From NCBI RefSeq assembly GCF_964355755.1, contig NC_092678.1, positions 25,586,365 through 25,650,364 of the forward strand: a stretch of 64,000 nt of DNA, given 5' to 3'. Shown here one piece after another: positions 11,601 through 23,700 of this stretch. Every line of letters starts with the position of its first letter. The stretch's first letter is position 1. The notes under the pieces were generated by a model. That model searched no databases. It had not been told where the DNA came from and saw nothing but the letters and a program-made list of their open reading frames with translations. The stretch is from Antedon mediterranea (lineage: Eukaryota > Echinodermata > Crinoidea > Comatulida > Antedonidae). The translations under genes were made by a program, and so were the position numbers.

Positions 11601-13736
11601 CATACTTAGAATTCAAATGGCGCCATGGAAACACAAACATCTTTACTATTACTTCCCTCTTCTTCCTTGAGGAATTTTATTGGCCTCCATCTTTTACAAT
11701 CAGTCCACCTGTTTCGGCTGAGTCATTGATGCGGCCATCACTATTTATTGACCTCATTTTGGCTCCGTTTATTTTAATTTTGATTCGATTTTAAAAGTAA
11801 ATGAACTTTTATTTGTTAAGTGAACTTTTATGTGTGAAATGAATAATTGTTTTTGCAATTTGAAAGGTTGCAAAAAATGATTTAATTGAATCCATTAAGA
11901 TTTGATGTTTTTGTTTCTAATAAAAACAATCATTTTCAATTTGGGTTAGAATTAAAGCTTCAAATCATTTTATATAATTTGTGATGTCCCCATAGTCACC
12001 ATAACCGATGAATGACTGTCCTATACACAAGGGTAAATAATTGAGTAAAGCATAAATATGAATGATTAAATGATTTATATTAACCTTTTTTGTTTAATTT
12101 TTCATTGATTGGTGACAAAAAAGAGTTTCGTTTCCAATTTCTTCATCGTCTTTTATCATTTATGTTTGTTCTAGATAAGTTGGGTAATTGGCTACCTGGT
12201 TTGACAGTTACGACGCAACTATATAAAAAAAACTTTTTTTACAATTGCAATCATTTCAAAAGACATACAAATTTAAAAACGAGGGTTTATGATAAAAATA
12301 GCGTTCATGTGTTCCTTATATTGCAGGGAAACAGTACTAGTAACAGCTGCAGCAGGAAGCGTTGGCCTGGCAACCATGGACCTTGCGACTAATGTTTTTG
12401 GAGCAAAGGTTAATATATCTGTTTAACTCCATTTATTTGGCCGTATTTTCCTACTATTTACAGAAAAAAATCAAAACATGAGGTTTAAAATACTGTATAA
12501 CCGAAAATTAAAATTGATGTTTCTACAATGTTTGCTTTAAAAAACTATATTAGTTTAGGCAGTTTAGGCCCAGAAGTCTTGAAACAGGCCAAAAAGTCTT
12601 TTGCCAATTAATTGCAGTCAAGGGCACACAGTACATTTATGATTTAGTTTGATAATTAATTTGGAATGGATCTGTGGGAAGAAACTGTTTAGTGTCACAA
12701 CCTGTTTGAATCATTCCGCATTTTAGGATCTGTAAAAATTTATTTTAAACTTTATTTGTGAAGGTGATTGGTGCAGCTGGTGGCCCTGACAAGTGCTCAT
12801 TGGTCATGAAGAGAGGGGCAGCCCACGCTGTGGATTACAAAGCGGAAAGTATTCGTGAAAAGGTGAAAGAGTTCACCGGAGGTAGAGGAGCAAATGTGAT
12901 TTTCGATGCTGTAGGGGGAGACGCATTTAAAGAGTGTTTAAGATGGTGAGGTCGAAAGAATCTTGAATAAAGTATATCGTATATCAGAATTTGTAGATAT
13001 ACAAATATGTTTTGTAATAATAACCGTTTTTCAGTCGCAGTATAAGGACGTTCTGAGCATGCTCAGAGCTGCGTAGACAGCGTCTGTAATCAAATGCCAG
13101 TTTGGTCCTATATACAGTGCTGTAACCTAAAAATGTATTAATTCAATGATAAAAACTGACTGCAAATTTAACTTTAAGAAATAAAGCACCGTCATTTTGA
13201 CAAGTTATTAACATAATGACTGTCTTTTTCAGTATTGCTTGGGAAGGTCGACTTGTCATCATCGGTTTCGCTGGGGGCAGTATTCCCAAAATTCCAGCCA
13301 ATATCCTTCTGGTGAAAAATATCTCTGCTATAGGACTTTACTGGGGTGATTTTCGCAATAAGGAATTGGAGACTTGGAAGGCCTCAATAAATGAAGTTAT
13401 GTCTTATTTTGAAAAAGGACAAATTAAACCGCATATTGGAAGAACATTTCCCCTACATCAGGTTGGTTTAAAGGATTTAAATTTAAAAAAAAGTACCAAC
13501 AGTTTATCTTTCAAGAATTTGCTGAAAGATGACATCATAGAACTTTTCATGCATGTAATTAATTTAACTAAAGGAAGGAATATGCCCCACTTTTTCTAAA
13601 ATTAACAGTTTTGAAATGCTACTGTACTTCTCAATAATAAAATTTATTTTATCGTTTTTCATTTCAGGTTAACGAAGCATTTAAGTATATACAACAGAGA
13701 AAATCAACGGGTAAAATTGTACTAACCATGTCATAG
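5593..13736 (+). CDS. QORL2: Quinone oxidoreductase-like protein 2, 5' end missing
   Basis: Medium-chain dehydrogenase/reductase of the zeta-crystallin-like, zinc-free branch, a predicted NADPH-dependent oxidoreductase. The exact substrate of QORL2 is not established. Exons: 5592-5724, 6502-6598, 8988-9046, 9434-9502, 10644-10753, 12327-12408, 12764-12945, 13233-13461, 13668-13736; all junctions are GT-AG and the phases agree. The 342 readable residues are close to the roughly 350 of the human protein. Recognisable blocks in order are the GROES-like GINFAD and YQEKPPLPF, ALPVSYGTAW, the Rossmann dinucleotide loop TAAAGSVGL, AWEGRLVIIGFAGG, NISAIGLYWG and the C-terminal QRKSTGKIVL. The first readable exon begins with one base completing a split codon, so the ATG lies in an upstream exon I could not find. 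The N-terminus may be a mitochondrial presequence. It converges with TIMM17. Confidence 0.9.
5751..5960 (-). mobile_element. Non-LTR retrotransposon 3' tail with GAACT repeats
   Basis: Read on the minus strand, an AT-rich 3'-UTR-like stretch ends in GAATAAAACTGAACTGAACTG. A poly-A-signal-like word running into a pentanucleotide repeat is a common end of CR1/L2/Jockey-type elements, and the coding element at 19.4 kb ends the same way with ACTAA repeats. It lies in the first readable QORL2 intron. No reverse-transcriptase coding remains. Confidence 0.5.
6185..6340. repeat. 32-bp tandem repeat, 5 copies, each with a 13-bp palindrome
   Basis: The unit is CACTGTCCTATCAGATAGGT followed by GCTAATCCCCTT, repeated five times almost without change (a C/G difference after AGGTG). 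Each unit contains the perfect palindrome CCTATC-A-GATAGG. It sits in the first readable QORL2 intron. The copies abut directly with no spacers, so it is an ordinary minisatellite. Confidence 0.95.
9725..9830 (+). mobile_element. Retroposon tail family (GAAGAGG...CACCCAGTATAAA), copy 1
   Basis: Ends ACTGAAGAGGACACCCAGTATAAAGACC and then AAATAAATAAAAATAA. Inverted relatives occur at 48.99-49.06 kb and 50.75-50.82 kb with GAAGAGGTCACC in place of GAAGAGGACACC. A shared sequence just before a simple A/T tail suggests one retroposed family. It lies in a QORL2 intron. Confidence 0.5.
10149..10392. mobile_element. TIR-like repeat family I, copy 1
   Basis: GC-richer block in a QORL2 intron. Its ends are imperfect inverted repeats: CCGCAGAGGC...ACAGTGG on the left, and CCACTGT...GGCCTCCGTGG on the right. 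The interior word GGGGCCCCTATAAGCTC followed by GGGTTTAGACAGTGAGCGC recurs inverted at 51.23-51.36 kb, so it is a dispersed element rather than unique sequence. Confidence 0.55.
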
Positions 13737-13994
13737 TAGGCCTACAGTAATAGACACCTTACCTACTAGATGCTGTATTGTACAGTGGGGCTTCTCAATA
13801 TAATACTCAGGTCTGGAAATACTACTGTATACTGTATATATACAGGCATTTCAACAATTTAAAATCTTATCTAATTTCTATCAATATATTATTTTTAAAT
13901 GTCTTTATCTTGACTAGGATGCAAGTCCAGCCACTTAAATTTACTTTTTGGGTGCTTTACACAAGAACAAATAAGCTGACAACAAATGAGTTTG

Positions 13995-14056
13995 CATGCA
14001 AGAATTTGAGTGTCAACCTCAGTGTCGACCTCAGTGTTGACCTCAGTGTCGACTTG
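13995..14056. repeat. 15-bp tandem repeat with SalI-like core
   Basis: About four copies of a GTGTCGACCTCA/GTGTTGACCTCA unit just downstream of QORL2. It generates the repetitive open frames seen on both strands here, which are not genes. Confidence 0.85.
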
Positions 14057-15473
14057 TTCTTTTGTTTGTATCATTTGAAAGTTTAATATACAATTAATTA
14101 TGTAAATCATAGGGATTATTTTAGATTTCTAATTTTGTTTTGCTAATTTAAGATAATTATATTTTAATTAATTCAATCAATTTATATACTTTTTTATAGA
14201 TATAAAATATTTAAGAATATATTTGAACCGAAACTAAAATATAAAGTGAACTTTTCACAAAGAGCTAAATATTAGCGACATTTCACATAATGCAGATTAC
14301 ATTAAAGCAGCTAAATGGATTTAATTTGGATTGTATCATCCATCAATGTGTCATGCCGTAATAGCACCAGCAGCAGACTATGTAAACAATGTGATGTGAC
14401 CAGCATCTGTCTAGCAAAGGTTTGCTTCTGGTTTCCGCACACATACAATAAGGCAATTTCAAATTCTTGTTGACTTGGAACTGTGATGAGCTTTCTAAAA
14501 ATAATTGTTCAGAATGTGCAATTAATCAAACAAAAGGTGGCTTAACTGCTTTATTTTAATAGGTCCAAACCTTAGTATCCTCCATGTATCTGGCTTCGTA
14601 TCTTATAGGTTTTCGAAAAATATTTACCAAAAGAATGATATAGTTGTGCAATACTAACATCAAGATATATTTCCATAAATCTAAAGCAAATTGCAAAACA
14701 TTAATGTTGTTTTAATGCTTTAAATGTCATTTATTACCCTTGGGGTATTAACTCCTAAATGTTAGGCCTCTACAGATTCTGATATCATAATTAACAGTTA
14801 CTGAATTCAAGTAACTTTCTACGCCTGACTGAACATGTCTTTAAAGCTTGCTACTGTACAGTTTCCGTCAATAAGTTTCTTGAAGCATTGTATGGAAGGC
14901 AATCGGTGCTAACAAATTTTTGCAATAGTTAATATTCAATGTTAATAGTATATTATAAATTTTGAAGGGTTAGGGTTAGGGAAAAAAAGTTTTGTTAAAA
15001 GCCCTCAAGTAATGTTAGCCTTCAATGCTAGCTGCGTGTAAGTGTAATCAGTTCCTCAACTCTCTTCCCTAAGGTCTCTTAGTTGCCAAGTTGCCGTGGC
15101 GTCGACCCTGGGACTTAAAGTTCATTTCACGCCAAGGCAACACATTCGCTAATTTCATTTGTAAGCCATCATTCATTGCGTTTAATTTGGGAGGTACGAA
15201 GCAACTCAGTTTTGATTTTGTCTGAAACTAGAACTTGAGTATGGCTATGACACGCCATGTGTGCCAAAATGTTTTTCTCGTCGTCTAAAACCTAGACTAC
15301 AAATCCAGAAGCAAATTAAAGGCTCACAAAGATTAATCAGATTTCCATAAAAGAGTTTAATGTAACATAATCTCAGCTGATAAATACAATATATAGACAA
15401 TCTTTAAATCGTTAAAAAAAACATCTCTTTAACTAGAGTTACAGCAACCACTGTTAAACTATGGTACATGGCT

Positions 15474-15591
15474 ACAGTCTACACTATCAAACTAACAAAG
15501 TGATGTACCCAAATATGGTAGTGATATGACATCTTCATGTCCATATATGGGCATGTCACATTTATTGTCACATAAAGTTTGACAGAGCTTA
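15474..15591. mobile_element. Family A palindromic MITE, copy 1
   Basis: Starts ACAGTCTACACTATCAAACT and ends AGTTTGACAGAGCTTA. The core is CCAAATATGGTAGTGATATG, then ATGTCCATATATGGGCATGT. It is shorter than the other copies. The family consensus ends are AAGCTCTGTCTACACTATCA and its reverse complement. Non-coding and non-autonomous. Confidence 0.8.
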
Positions 15592-15827
15592 ACAGTCAGT
15601 ACATGACTAGTTAGTGCAAGTAACTATTGACCAAAATGACTAATATCATATTTTATATTTTAAGCATCACAGCAGTTTAGCCTACTGCTTCTGGTCTCGT
15701 CTGAAACACTTGCACCAAAGTTGTGCCTCCATTTTAATAAACCCTTTAAATTTTACCATTGGACTAAAGTGACTTTTAGCTTGTACTTTAGTTGCAGAAT
15801 GTCAAATTTCTGTCCTAAGGTTATCTA

Positions 15828-17208
15828 TCATTGAAACTGTGATAATGGCGCTTCCTGATTTTCGAGTGATGGGTCCTGCATCTGTGGGTTAGCTGTTGAC
15901 AAAATAAAATAATGTTATATACTTAAAGGAGGGCAGCAAAGCAGTTACTGTAGAACAAATTTCAAAATTGAAAAGGTTTTCGTTCATAGTAATATGGATT
16001 AATAAATGAACTCACTTGGTCTGAACTGCTCAGCTGAAAAGCGTGTCATTAAAATTCCGATTCCCTCAATCATTGCCAACAGCACACCACCTATAACAAT
16101 TGTATATAGATTAAGAGGTTTGCCATAATAATAAAAAATACTGTGGGTCCCTAGCTTCTAATGCTCCCCTTCCCCCTACTGTTGATATATTGTTGCAGAA
16201 TCACATACCAATAACTGCTGATCCTGTCATTGCTACTGCTCCACCTGAAAAAACAAAAATATACAAATTTAATATTTTACAATCTCGTAGCAGGAACTAG
16301 TCAGTCATAAAGAACTTCTTAAACGTACTTCTTGCTGCCAACACTGCTCCGGTTAGAGCGCCACTCGTGATCGAGTTCCACGGGTCTTCTTTTTGACGCA
16401 GATGAACTAATGTACAATCAAACGTCGAGAATAAACCACCCCATATTGCAAAATTACCTGGAAAAAAAATGAAATTTTTATTTAATTATTTCTCTTGACA
16501 TTCATTGATTTTTCAAATTGTAAGATATTTATAAACTTTGTGTAAACAAATTGCTTTTCTTACCACCAACTATTGGTGCCTTGTGTTTGACAGCCATCAA
16601 GCTTCCTGCTAACCTGTACCTGAAACCCTAAAATAAACATATATTTATAACATTTTAAAAATATATTTTGTTACGTTTTATGTTAATACTACTTCACCAC
16701 ATGAATATCTTGCTGTTTACTTACGGCCGGTGCATTCCGTGCTCCTAGAAACGAATGTACTACTCCACCACCAATAACACCCATAGAAAAAGCGCCACCG
16801 CAGTCATCGACTATCCGCCATGGACTAATAAGAAATCAAGATAAGTTAGAAAAACATTTTGTGGAATACTATTCCAATAGCATACGTACGAAAGTATTAA
16901 TACGTACAAAAAATACATATATTGGTAGCTAGGCCTAGGTAGGCCCACATCAGACTCAGTACCAGTAGTATCTGCATGCAGTCCACCAGCAGAGATGATG
17001 ATGTAATAATAATATAATAATATAGCGGCCTAGCTAGAGATATGTATCCTTTTTGGACCTTCGGCACGAAATAATATCGTTTTATGGAATTCAACGTATA
17101 CGAAATAATTTACTAAAATCATAATTTAATCATTTTTTAAATAAAATTCAGAATTTAGTAGTTTTTTACGTGTTTTCCTTACCATGGTTCACGTGCGTAT
17201 TCTTCCAT
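15828..17208 (-). CDS. TIMM17: Mitochondrial import inner membrane translocase subunit Tim17
   Basis: Core membrane subunit of the TIM23 complex, which moves presequence proteins across or into the mitochondrial inner membrane. Coding exons on the minus strand, first to last: 17208-17183, 16824-16725, 16627-16564, 16457-16329, 16244-16209, 16090-16016, 15892-15828. All junctions are GT-AG with matching phase, giving 164 residues against about 171 in human. The start [20 protein letters not shown] is essentially invariant in the family. The membrane hairpins follow with glycine-rich segments ([46 protein letters not shown]) and the loop [10 protein letters not shown]. The C-terminal tail is short and polar. 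It is divergently arranged with RAD18. TIMM17A versus TIMM17B cannot be decided, since that split is vertebrate. Confidence 0.97.
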
Positions 17209-17776
17209 TTTGAGATCCGAATGTCGCCCTCAAGTTTTGAAGCAAGATGACGTAAGAGATGTCCGGTGGCTGTTTATATAACTTACAGTTTTTCTATCGA
17301 CACAATAACCAATATGCGCACGAAACTATCGCCGTGCTGATAGAAAATATAAATTAGAAACACGTATGGCCGGCTGTCGTGTCGATAGATAACCCTTGTG
17401 GCTAATCTTTTTAATGAAAAGCGCGTTGAAAAACAAAATGTTGGCATTGAGTAAATTAAGAAATATTTACGAACTTTTGTAAATTATTAATTAAAAAACA
17501 TACATAAATCCTTATTAACTTATTAATATTATCATGTCTTGTAATATTATGTTAAAAGTTGATAATGGAGATACAGCTAGCTAGGCCCGAGCCTATAACC
17601 CATAATTTATGGAATATGGCTAGCCGGCCTTGGCCAAACAAAAACAGAGCCCGAGAGATAAAGGGTGGGTCGGTGCGCCTCGTATGTTACTCACTACAGT
17701 AGTCAATTCTCACCGCCGCCAAGTTTGATAAGTTCGCGGTACACCACGGTGGTGATGATAAAAATACATCATTTTG
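17209..17776. promoter_or_regulatory. Bidirectional promoter region of TIMM17 and RAD18
   Basis: Only 568 bp separate the two divergent start codons, so both promoters and 5' UTRs must fit here. It is more GC-rich than its surroundings at both ends. A CCAAT box (AACCAATATGCGC) is visible near 17.31 kb. A pair of inverted words, TCTATCGACAC (near 17.29 kb) and GTGTCGATAGA (near 17.38 kb), flanks it. No TATA box is placed with confidence. Confidence 0.7.
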
Positions 17777-20700
17777 ATGGAAGTTTTGACAGTTACAGAC
17801 CCGACGGACTGGCCAAGCACTATGCCGGAACTTAGGGTAAGAACTTAGGCTAGCCTAGGCCTCTAGGTGAAAGTAGAAATAGCATGGATAAGTAACATTT
17901 TGTATAATGATGTATGATGATATGTGGGTCATTCTTCAGTAAGTGTCTAATTTCAGGTTTATAAAAAATCGATTTTAAAATTTGCATTTTTTAAATTTTA
18001 AAAGTTTATTCAGATAAATGAACATGTATTACATGGCAAGCATATGTTTGGCGCAATCTTTATTATATATTTCGTATTTTATTCGTATTTATAAATACAT
18101 GGTTCTATGTTACTGTCATTTCCGTCACATTTATGGAATATACAAAGATAGAAAAAATAACGGTTCAGGAATTATAAAATTATTTCCATTATTAATTCTT
18201 TGATACTATATATTATTTTTGTCTCTATTAATCAAAAAATGATTGTTTTAACATTTATAAGTATGATTTTATACGTTCAAAACCATTTACTATTCCAAAC
18301 AATAATAATTTTCAGAAAATAATATGACTGTCACTGATGTTTTACAAAATTCTGTTGAACTAATATTACTATCCATTGACATAGTAGAAGAATATTGTTT
18401 ATATTTCAATATACCACATAATTGCGTTCATTACTTAAATATTTTAGGATTTAAAAGGATAAAATATCCATGTGACGGAGATGAAACCGTGACGGATATG
18501 ACGAACCTAAAAAATCATGTGACGGAGATGACTTTAAGATATGATTTGATTATGTTTATTGACCAGAGTAACATAGATATACAATGTAATAACATAATAA
18601 AGATATACAAAACAAAATGTACAACAAAAAAAGGTCCTGGCAATAACAAAAAGTCATATCCGTCACGGGCCGTCATCTCCGTCACAACGAAACATTGGGA
18701 AATGTGACGGAGCTGACCGTGACGGAGATGATGTATTTAGCATTGGACAGCCTAGGATCACATCGTAGGCATGTCTGACAGCGGAGACGGATTGCATACT
18801 TCTAGATACCGTAGAACCTCGTTTTTTTAGCTTTTTTCCTCTTTTATTGAAAATGATGTGCGGCTAGTTTAATTTAAATATCTTCGTATGTTTACAACGC
18901 ACAGTCAATTTTTTTCCTCACCGTTCATTAAACTGTAGACGGTACATTTAAATTATGTGACGGAAATGACACAAAACTGCGGGACAAGCTTTTTCCAAAC
19001 AAAAACTTTAAAGTTTGAGATTTAATGTATGTAGAGATGTATTTCGAAGAATATAATCGCATGAAATAATGATTAACTAACTTTTTACAATATTTTCGAT
19101 AACAAAAGTCCTGTTATCAAATATATACGGCGATCATAAAATTGAAGATGTACGATCGGGACATAGGATTATAGGGGGTTGCCTGAAACATTTTTATAAA
19201 AATTAACAATATCAATGCAATTATCTTTGTTTTATGTAATTAATTATATTTACAATAATGTTGATTATGATTTAAGTCAAGAATTTTTATTTTTTAATGA
19301 TGAATTTTCAGTCTCTATCCCACCAAAGTATCGGGACACGATTTTAGACACTTACTGAAGAATGACCCATGTACAGACTCACTTGTACTAATTACTAATG
19401 ACTGTAAACCAAGCCAACACTGCGCCAAAGTATCTCAGCGGGCCATGAACTGTTTAAGAAGCATCAGAAGGACTTTCGTATATATGGATAAGGATTGTTT
19501 TAACGTCATCTACAAGCATGTACGCCCACATCTCGAATTTTGTGTTCAAGTATGGAATCCGTATCTTCAAAAGGACATAAATGTAATTGAAAGAGTACAA
19601 CGTCGTGCGACTAAATTAGTTCCATGTATCCGTTCATATTCATATGAAGATTGTTTAAAGTTTCTTGGCCTAACAACCTTGTATGACAGAAGAATTCGAG
19701 GTGACCTGATTGAAGCATATAAAATTGTTAAAGGTTTCGAGGGTGTAGCCAAGGATGACTTTTTCCAAATGAGAAGTAACATTAGCAGAATTACTCGAGG
19801 GCATCACCTGAGATTTTTCAAGCCTACTTTCCATAAAGGATTGAACTGTAGAAGACATACCTTCTCGCAACGAGTAATAAACCATTGGAACAGTTTACCA
19901 GCCGACGTTGTCAATTCTGAGACCGCTAATACCTTCAAGAATCGCATCGACACAATGTAGTTGATATGGGGTTTAAAAAGGCACATCGCCTAAACTTTCC
20001 CATTATAACTAAACTAAACTAAACTAAACTTAGTCTTTACTGACACTGTCCACCTCCACCACTCCACCACCACCAGCCACGAGACGAGTGTCTGTGAAGA
20101 ATGCCTACCTCCTCCGCTCCGCTCCACCATCATCCTCCCATCATGTTGATTGAGGGATGTTGTAAGCCTAAATAGCCTAGATATTTTAGGTTGTCATAAT
20201 ATTCATCCAATAAATTCGTTTTCCCACAGACAATTGACACTCTTCTTCGATGCCCCATCTGTTATGAATTTCTCAAAACGTCTATGATGGTTCCAGAATG
20301 CTCTCACAATTGTAAGAAAACTTTGTTGTAAATAATTATAATATCAATGCAAAAATAGGGTTTAAATATTTGTAAAGACTAAATGTTTATTGCTGCGGTG
20401 CCTCACTCACCAAGTCAATAGAGTAGTAGTAGGCCTACAGAATACTTCCTTTACTAGAGTAGACCTTATTTTTAATTATTAAATCATATTTTTATCAATT
20501 CCAGGTACATAAATTTGCAATAATAATATATTTGGATTTCTGTTGCAGTTTGTTCCCTGTGTATAAGAACATATATGGCGTATAAAAACCAGTGCCCAAC
20601 CTGCAGTGTATCGTTCCTGGAAACAAATCTGAAAAACAATCGACTTTTAGATGATATTGTAAAAAACTTCCTTGCTGTTAGGTTTGTTTGTTACAACATC

Positions 20701-23700
20701 CTATACACATAAGTAAATTTGATATGCCCATGATGATGTCATATCACTACCATATTTGGTCACATCACTACCATATTTGGGCATATCACTACCATATTTG
20801 GTCACATCACTACCATATTTGGTCACATCACTACCATATTTGGGCATATCACACTTTTTTTTTTTTAACTTAATACAGTACATACTTATATCATTTGTTT
20901 AGATTTCTCCTGTGTGTTTAAATGATAAGCTTTGTATTTTGTTATTTTATTGTATTATGTATTCTTCATCTAGGCCTCAGATATTAAAGCTGTGTTCAGA
21001 CAAAGGAAATCAAGTCCCTGCTAGCACCTCTGCCTCAGAGCAAACTCGGATTAAACAGACATCTAGCGATGGGCCTAGCAGGTCAGCCTCACAAACGACC
21101 TTTGATAAAATAGATTTAAGTAAAGAATACTTCAAAAGCAGTCTCCCAAAAAAATCACCTTCAGCGTCAAAAAGTTCTTCAGATGTTGATGACCCAGATT
21201 TTGAGCCATTTACAAAAAGCCCTCGTGTACGTACTCCAAAACGAACACTCAACAGAAAACGCTGCAAAACATTGGCATCGTCTACGGAGGAAGATGAAGA
21301 AGATGAGAGAGCAAAACCTGGTTCGTCAAAACAGAAGACCAACGAGAACCCTTGTTCACTTACGATACCATCGCCAATTACGCCCTCAACAGTGGCCAAT
21401 AACAATACCAGAGGTAGGCCTAAAAACAATTTACAGATATTTGCGAAATTTAAAATATTGAGAGAAATGGGTTAGTTAGAAAGTAGTCATAATGATTTAT
21501 TTTTAGGTGTGATTTTGAGAATTTTGTGGCTTGGTGGTTATGATGCTTGGCTACCAATCCAAGAGAGTCATGGAAGAAAGTCCTGTCAGGGTTTCTAATG
21601 ACAATTTATAACTCCACTCCCATAGACTTGTAATAAGACTTTGTTTATGTAGAGCATCTTGTGTATATGTTTGTTTTGTGAACAGGATTGCCACCTTTTA
21701 AGGATAGTGAATAATTCACTTATGGTTATCCATGGCAATTTGCCTAAATATATAAAAAAATAAAACATTTTTTTGTTGTTTTTCTTTCTTTTAGCCTCTT
21801 GTCCAGTATGTGGTGTTAGTGTTCTGGAGCGTTTCATTAACAATCACCTAGATAAATGTCTAGCTGGTGAAGGCAAAAAGGAATCCTTAAGGTAAAATAT
21901 AAGGCTACTTAAAGGCTATTGCATCACAGAAAAGTGGGTTCAAGCGAGAACTGTTTTAGGATACAGTAAACTTGACTGTCATCATGGGTTCAATTTCTGA
22001 CAACTCCCAGTCTACTCAGCTATAAATAAGTACCTGTTCGAAAATACTAGGGAGAATAAGGCAGCGTGGAAAGGAATTGGCCACCCTGCCACATAATCCA
22101 GAGCCTTAGTAAAATGAGCTCCTAACAGCTCATTACCCTATGTTCACAATTTAATAGCGGACCTTTACCTGACAATGTTTAATGAAGGCTACAGTATATA
22201 CACACGATTTAACACATTAATAATACTTTTTGTTATGTTTCTTTTCCTAGATCTAAAAAACGCCCTCTTCTAAAGTTTGTCTATAATCTGATGTCGGACA
22301 AAGAACTTCGGAAAAAACTGAAAGAATACAACGTCACAAATCAAGGAGCACGTCCAGTAAGATGAACTTTTCACCTTTTTTTTTACAAAATATTGATGTT
22401 GTGTTTTCTGTAATATTTGTAAAAGATTTCTTAAATTTCTGTTTATATTTTTTAGGTTTTAATAAAGCGCTTGAAAGATTTTTCCCTTTTGTACAATTCA
22501 TATTGTGACACAGACAATCCTAAATCAGGTATCGTATCAGTTTAAATATTAAATGCATGTAATTTAGAAGTGGATCTATTGTAACCTTTATCATATAGTG
22601 GCAGTTTAAAAAAATAGAGACTTGACATCCAGCAGCTACAAATGCAACTTTATTGGAGCTTTCCAATGTAAACTCCACAACAACATGAGTCTCTCCTCCT
22701 CAACCCATGAGGTCTCTCCGTCAACGTCCTCTATAGATGAGTGACATTCAATTACAGGGTTACACTGTTACCAAAAGACAGGTTATATTTTACATTAATA
22801 TATTTAACAGTAAAAAATGACGCTCCTTCTGCAATGGTATGATTATTATGTTCCACTGTCGTATGGTTTATGTGGAACCTTTTCATCTTTAATTTATGCT
22901 TTTGTTTATCTAAAGAAGTGTGGAAGAAGGAACATACTTATTATTATATGGTAACAATTCTTTGTTTTTTTAGTGGAGGCGATTTCAAAAGAATTTGCAA
23001 TTGCACAAAAGCAGAAGTTGAAGCATTCTAACGAGACAGTCAAAGATGTAAGTTATTAATTTATATTATTTCATGTTGCGATTATTTCTATTTAAATGTT
23101 ATTGTATAGAAACTTTTTATTCAATGTATTATAATAAATGGCTAAATACCAATTTACACAGACGAGCGGTAATGGTAAATACAATATAGAATCTATGTTA
23201 TTCCTTAATATAACCATTTACACACAACACGAAGAGAACGGGTGGTTTCCGCTTAAAATAGATACAGATTCTACATGAAACAAGCTATGTGGTTTTCTTC
23301 TTACCGTTAACGCTAGTCTGTGTAAATTTGCCTTTATTAACATATAATAATAATATATAACAAGTGCACTAAAATAATGATTTATTTTTTTCTTTAATTC
23401 TAAAGAGATTAGTTGTTGAGAAAGGAAACACGGATGAACAGTTTGATAAATCAAGGAAGAAGTATTGTAAGTTTTATTTTGTTTAATTTTTTAATTCAAC
23501 TCTGTCTACACTCTCAAACTTTATGTGACGAAAAATGTGATGTGCCCATATATGGACACGGTGACATCATATCACTACTATATTTAGGCATATCACTACC
23601 ATATTTGGCACATCACATTTTTTTTGTCACTTTATAAATGAATCTTGTGTGACAAATTTGTAATATTTTTGCATTTCTTTTAAAAAGTGGAATCGCATAA

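Larger units (their letters stand above)
13737..15827. other. Intergenic region between the convergent QORL2 and TIMM17 genes
   Basis: Holds the 3' UTRs of two genes that point at each other. Visible features are a 15-bp repeat (CTCAGTGTCGACCTC-like, 13995-14056), a short TTAGGG run at 14966-14981, a family A MITE at 15.5 kb, and a stretch near 15.22-15.30 kb related to the 53.4-53.7 kb repeat (shared CATGTGTGCCAAA and AACCTAGACTA). No further gene is supported. Confidence 0.6.

Noticed and set aside
11320-11640. Minus-strand open frame of 106 codons
   Set aside because: Hydrophobic, AT-driven composition inside a QORL2 intron, no recognisable family and no splice partners.
14966-14981. Telomere-like TTAGGG repeats
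   Set aside because: Only about two and a half units; too short to mean a telomere fusion.
21010-21429. Minus-strand open frame of 139 codons
   Set aside because: It is the antisense shadow of RAD18 exon 4.
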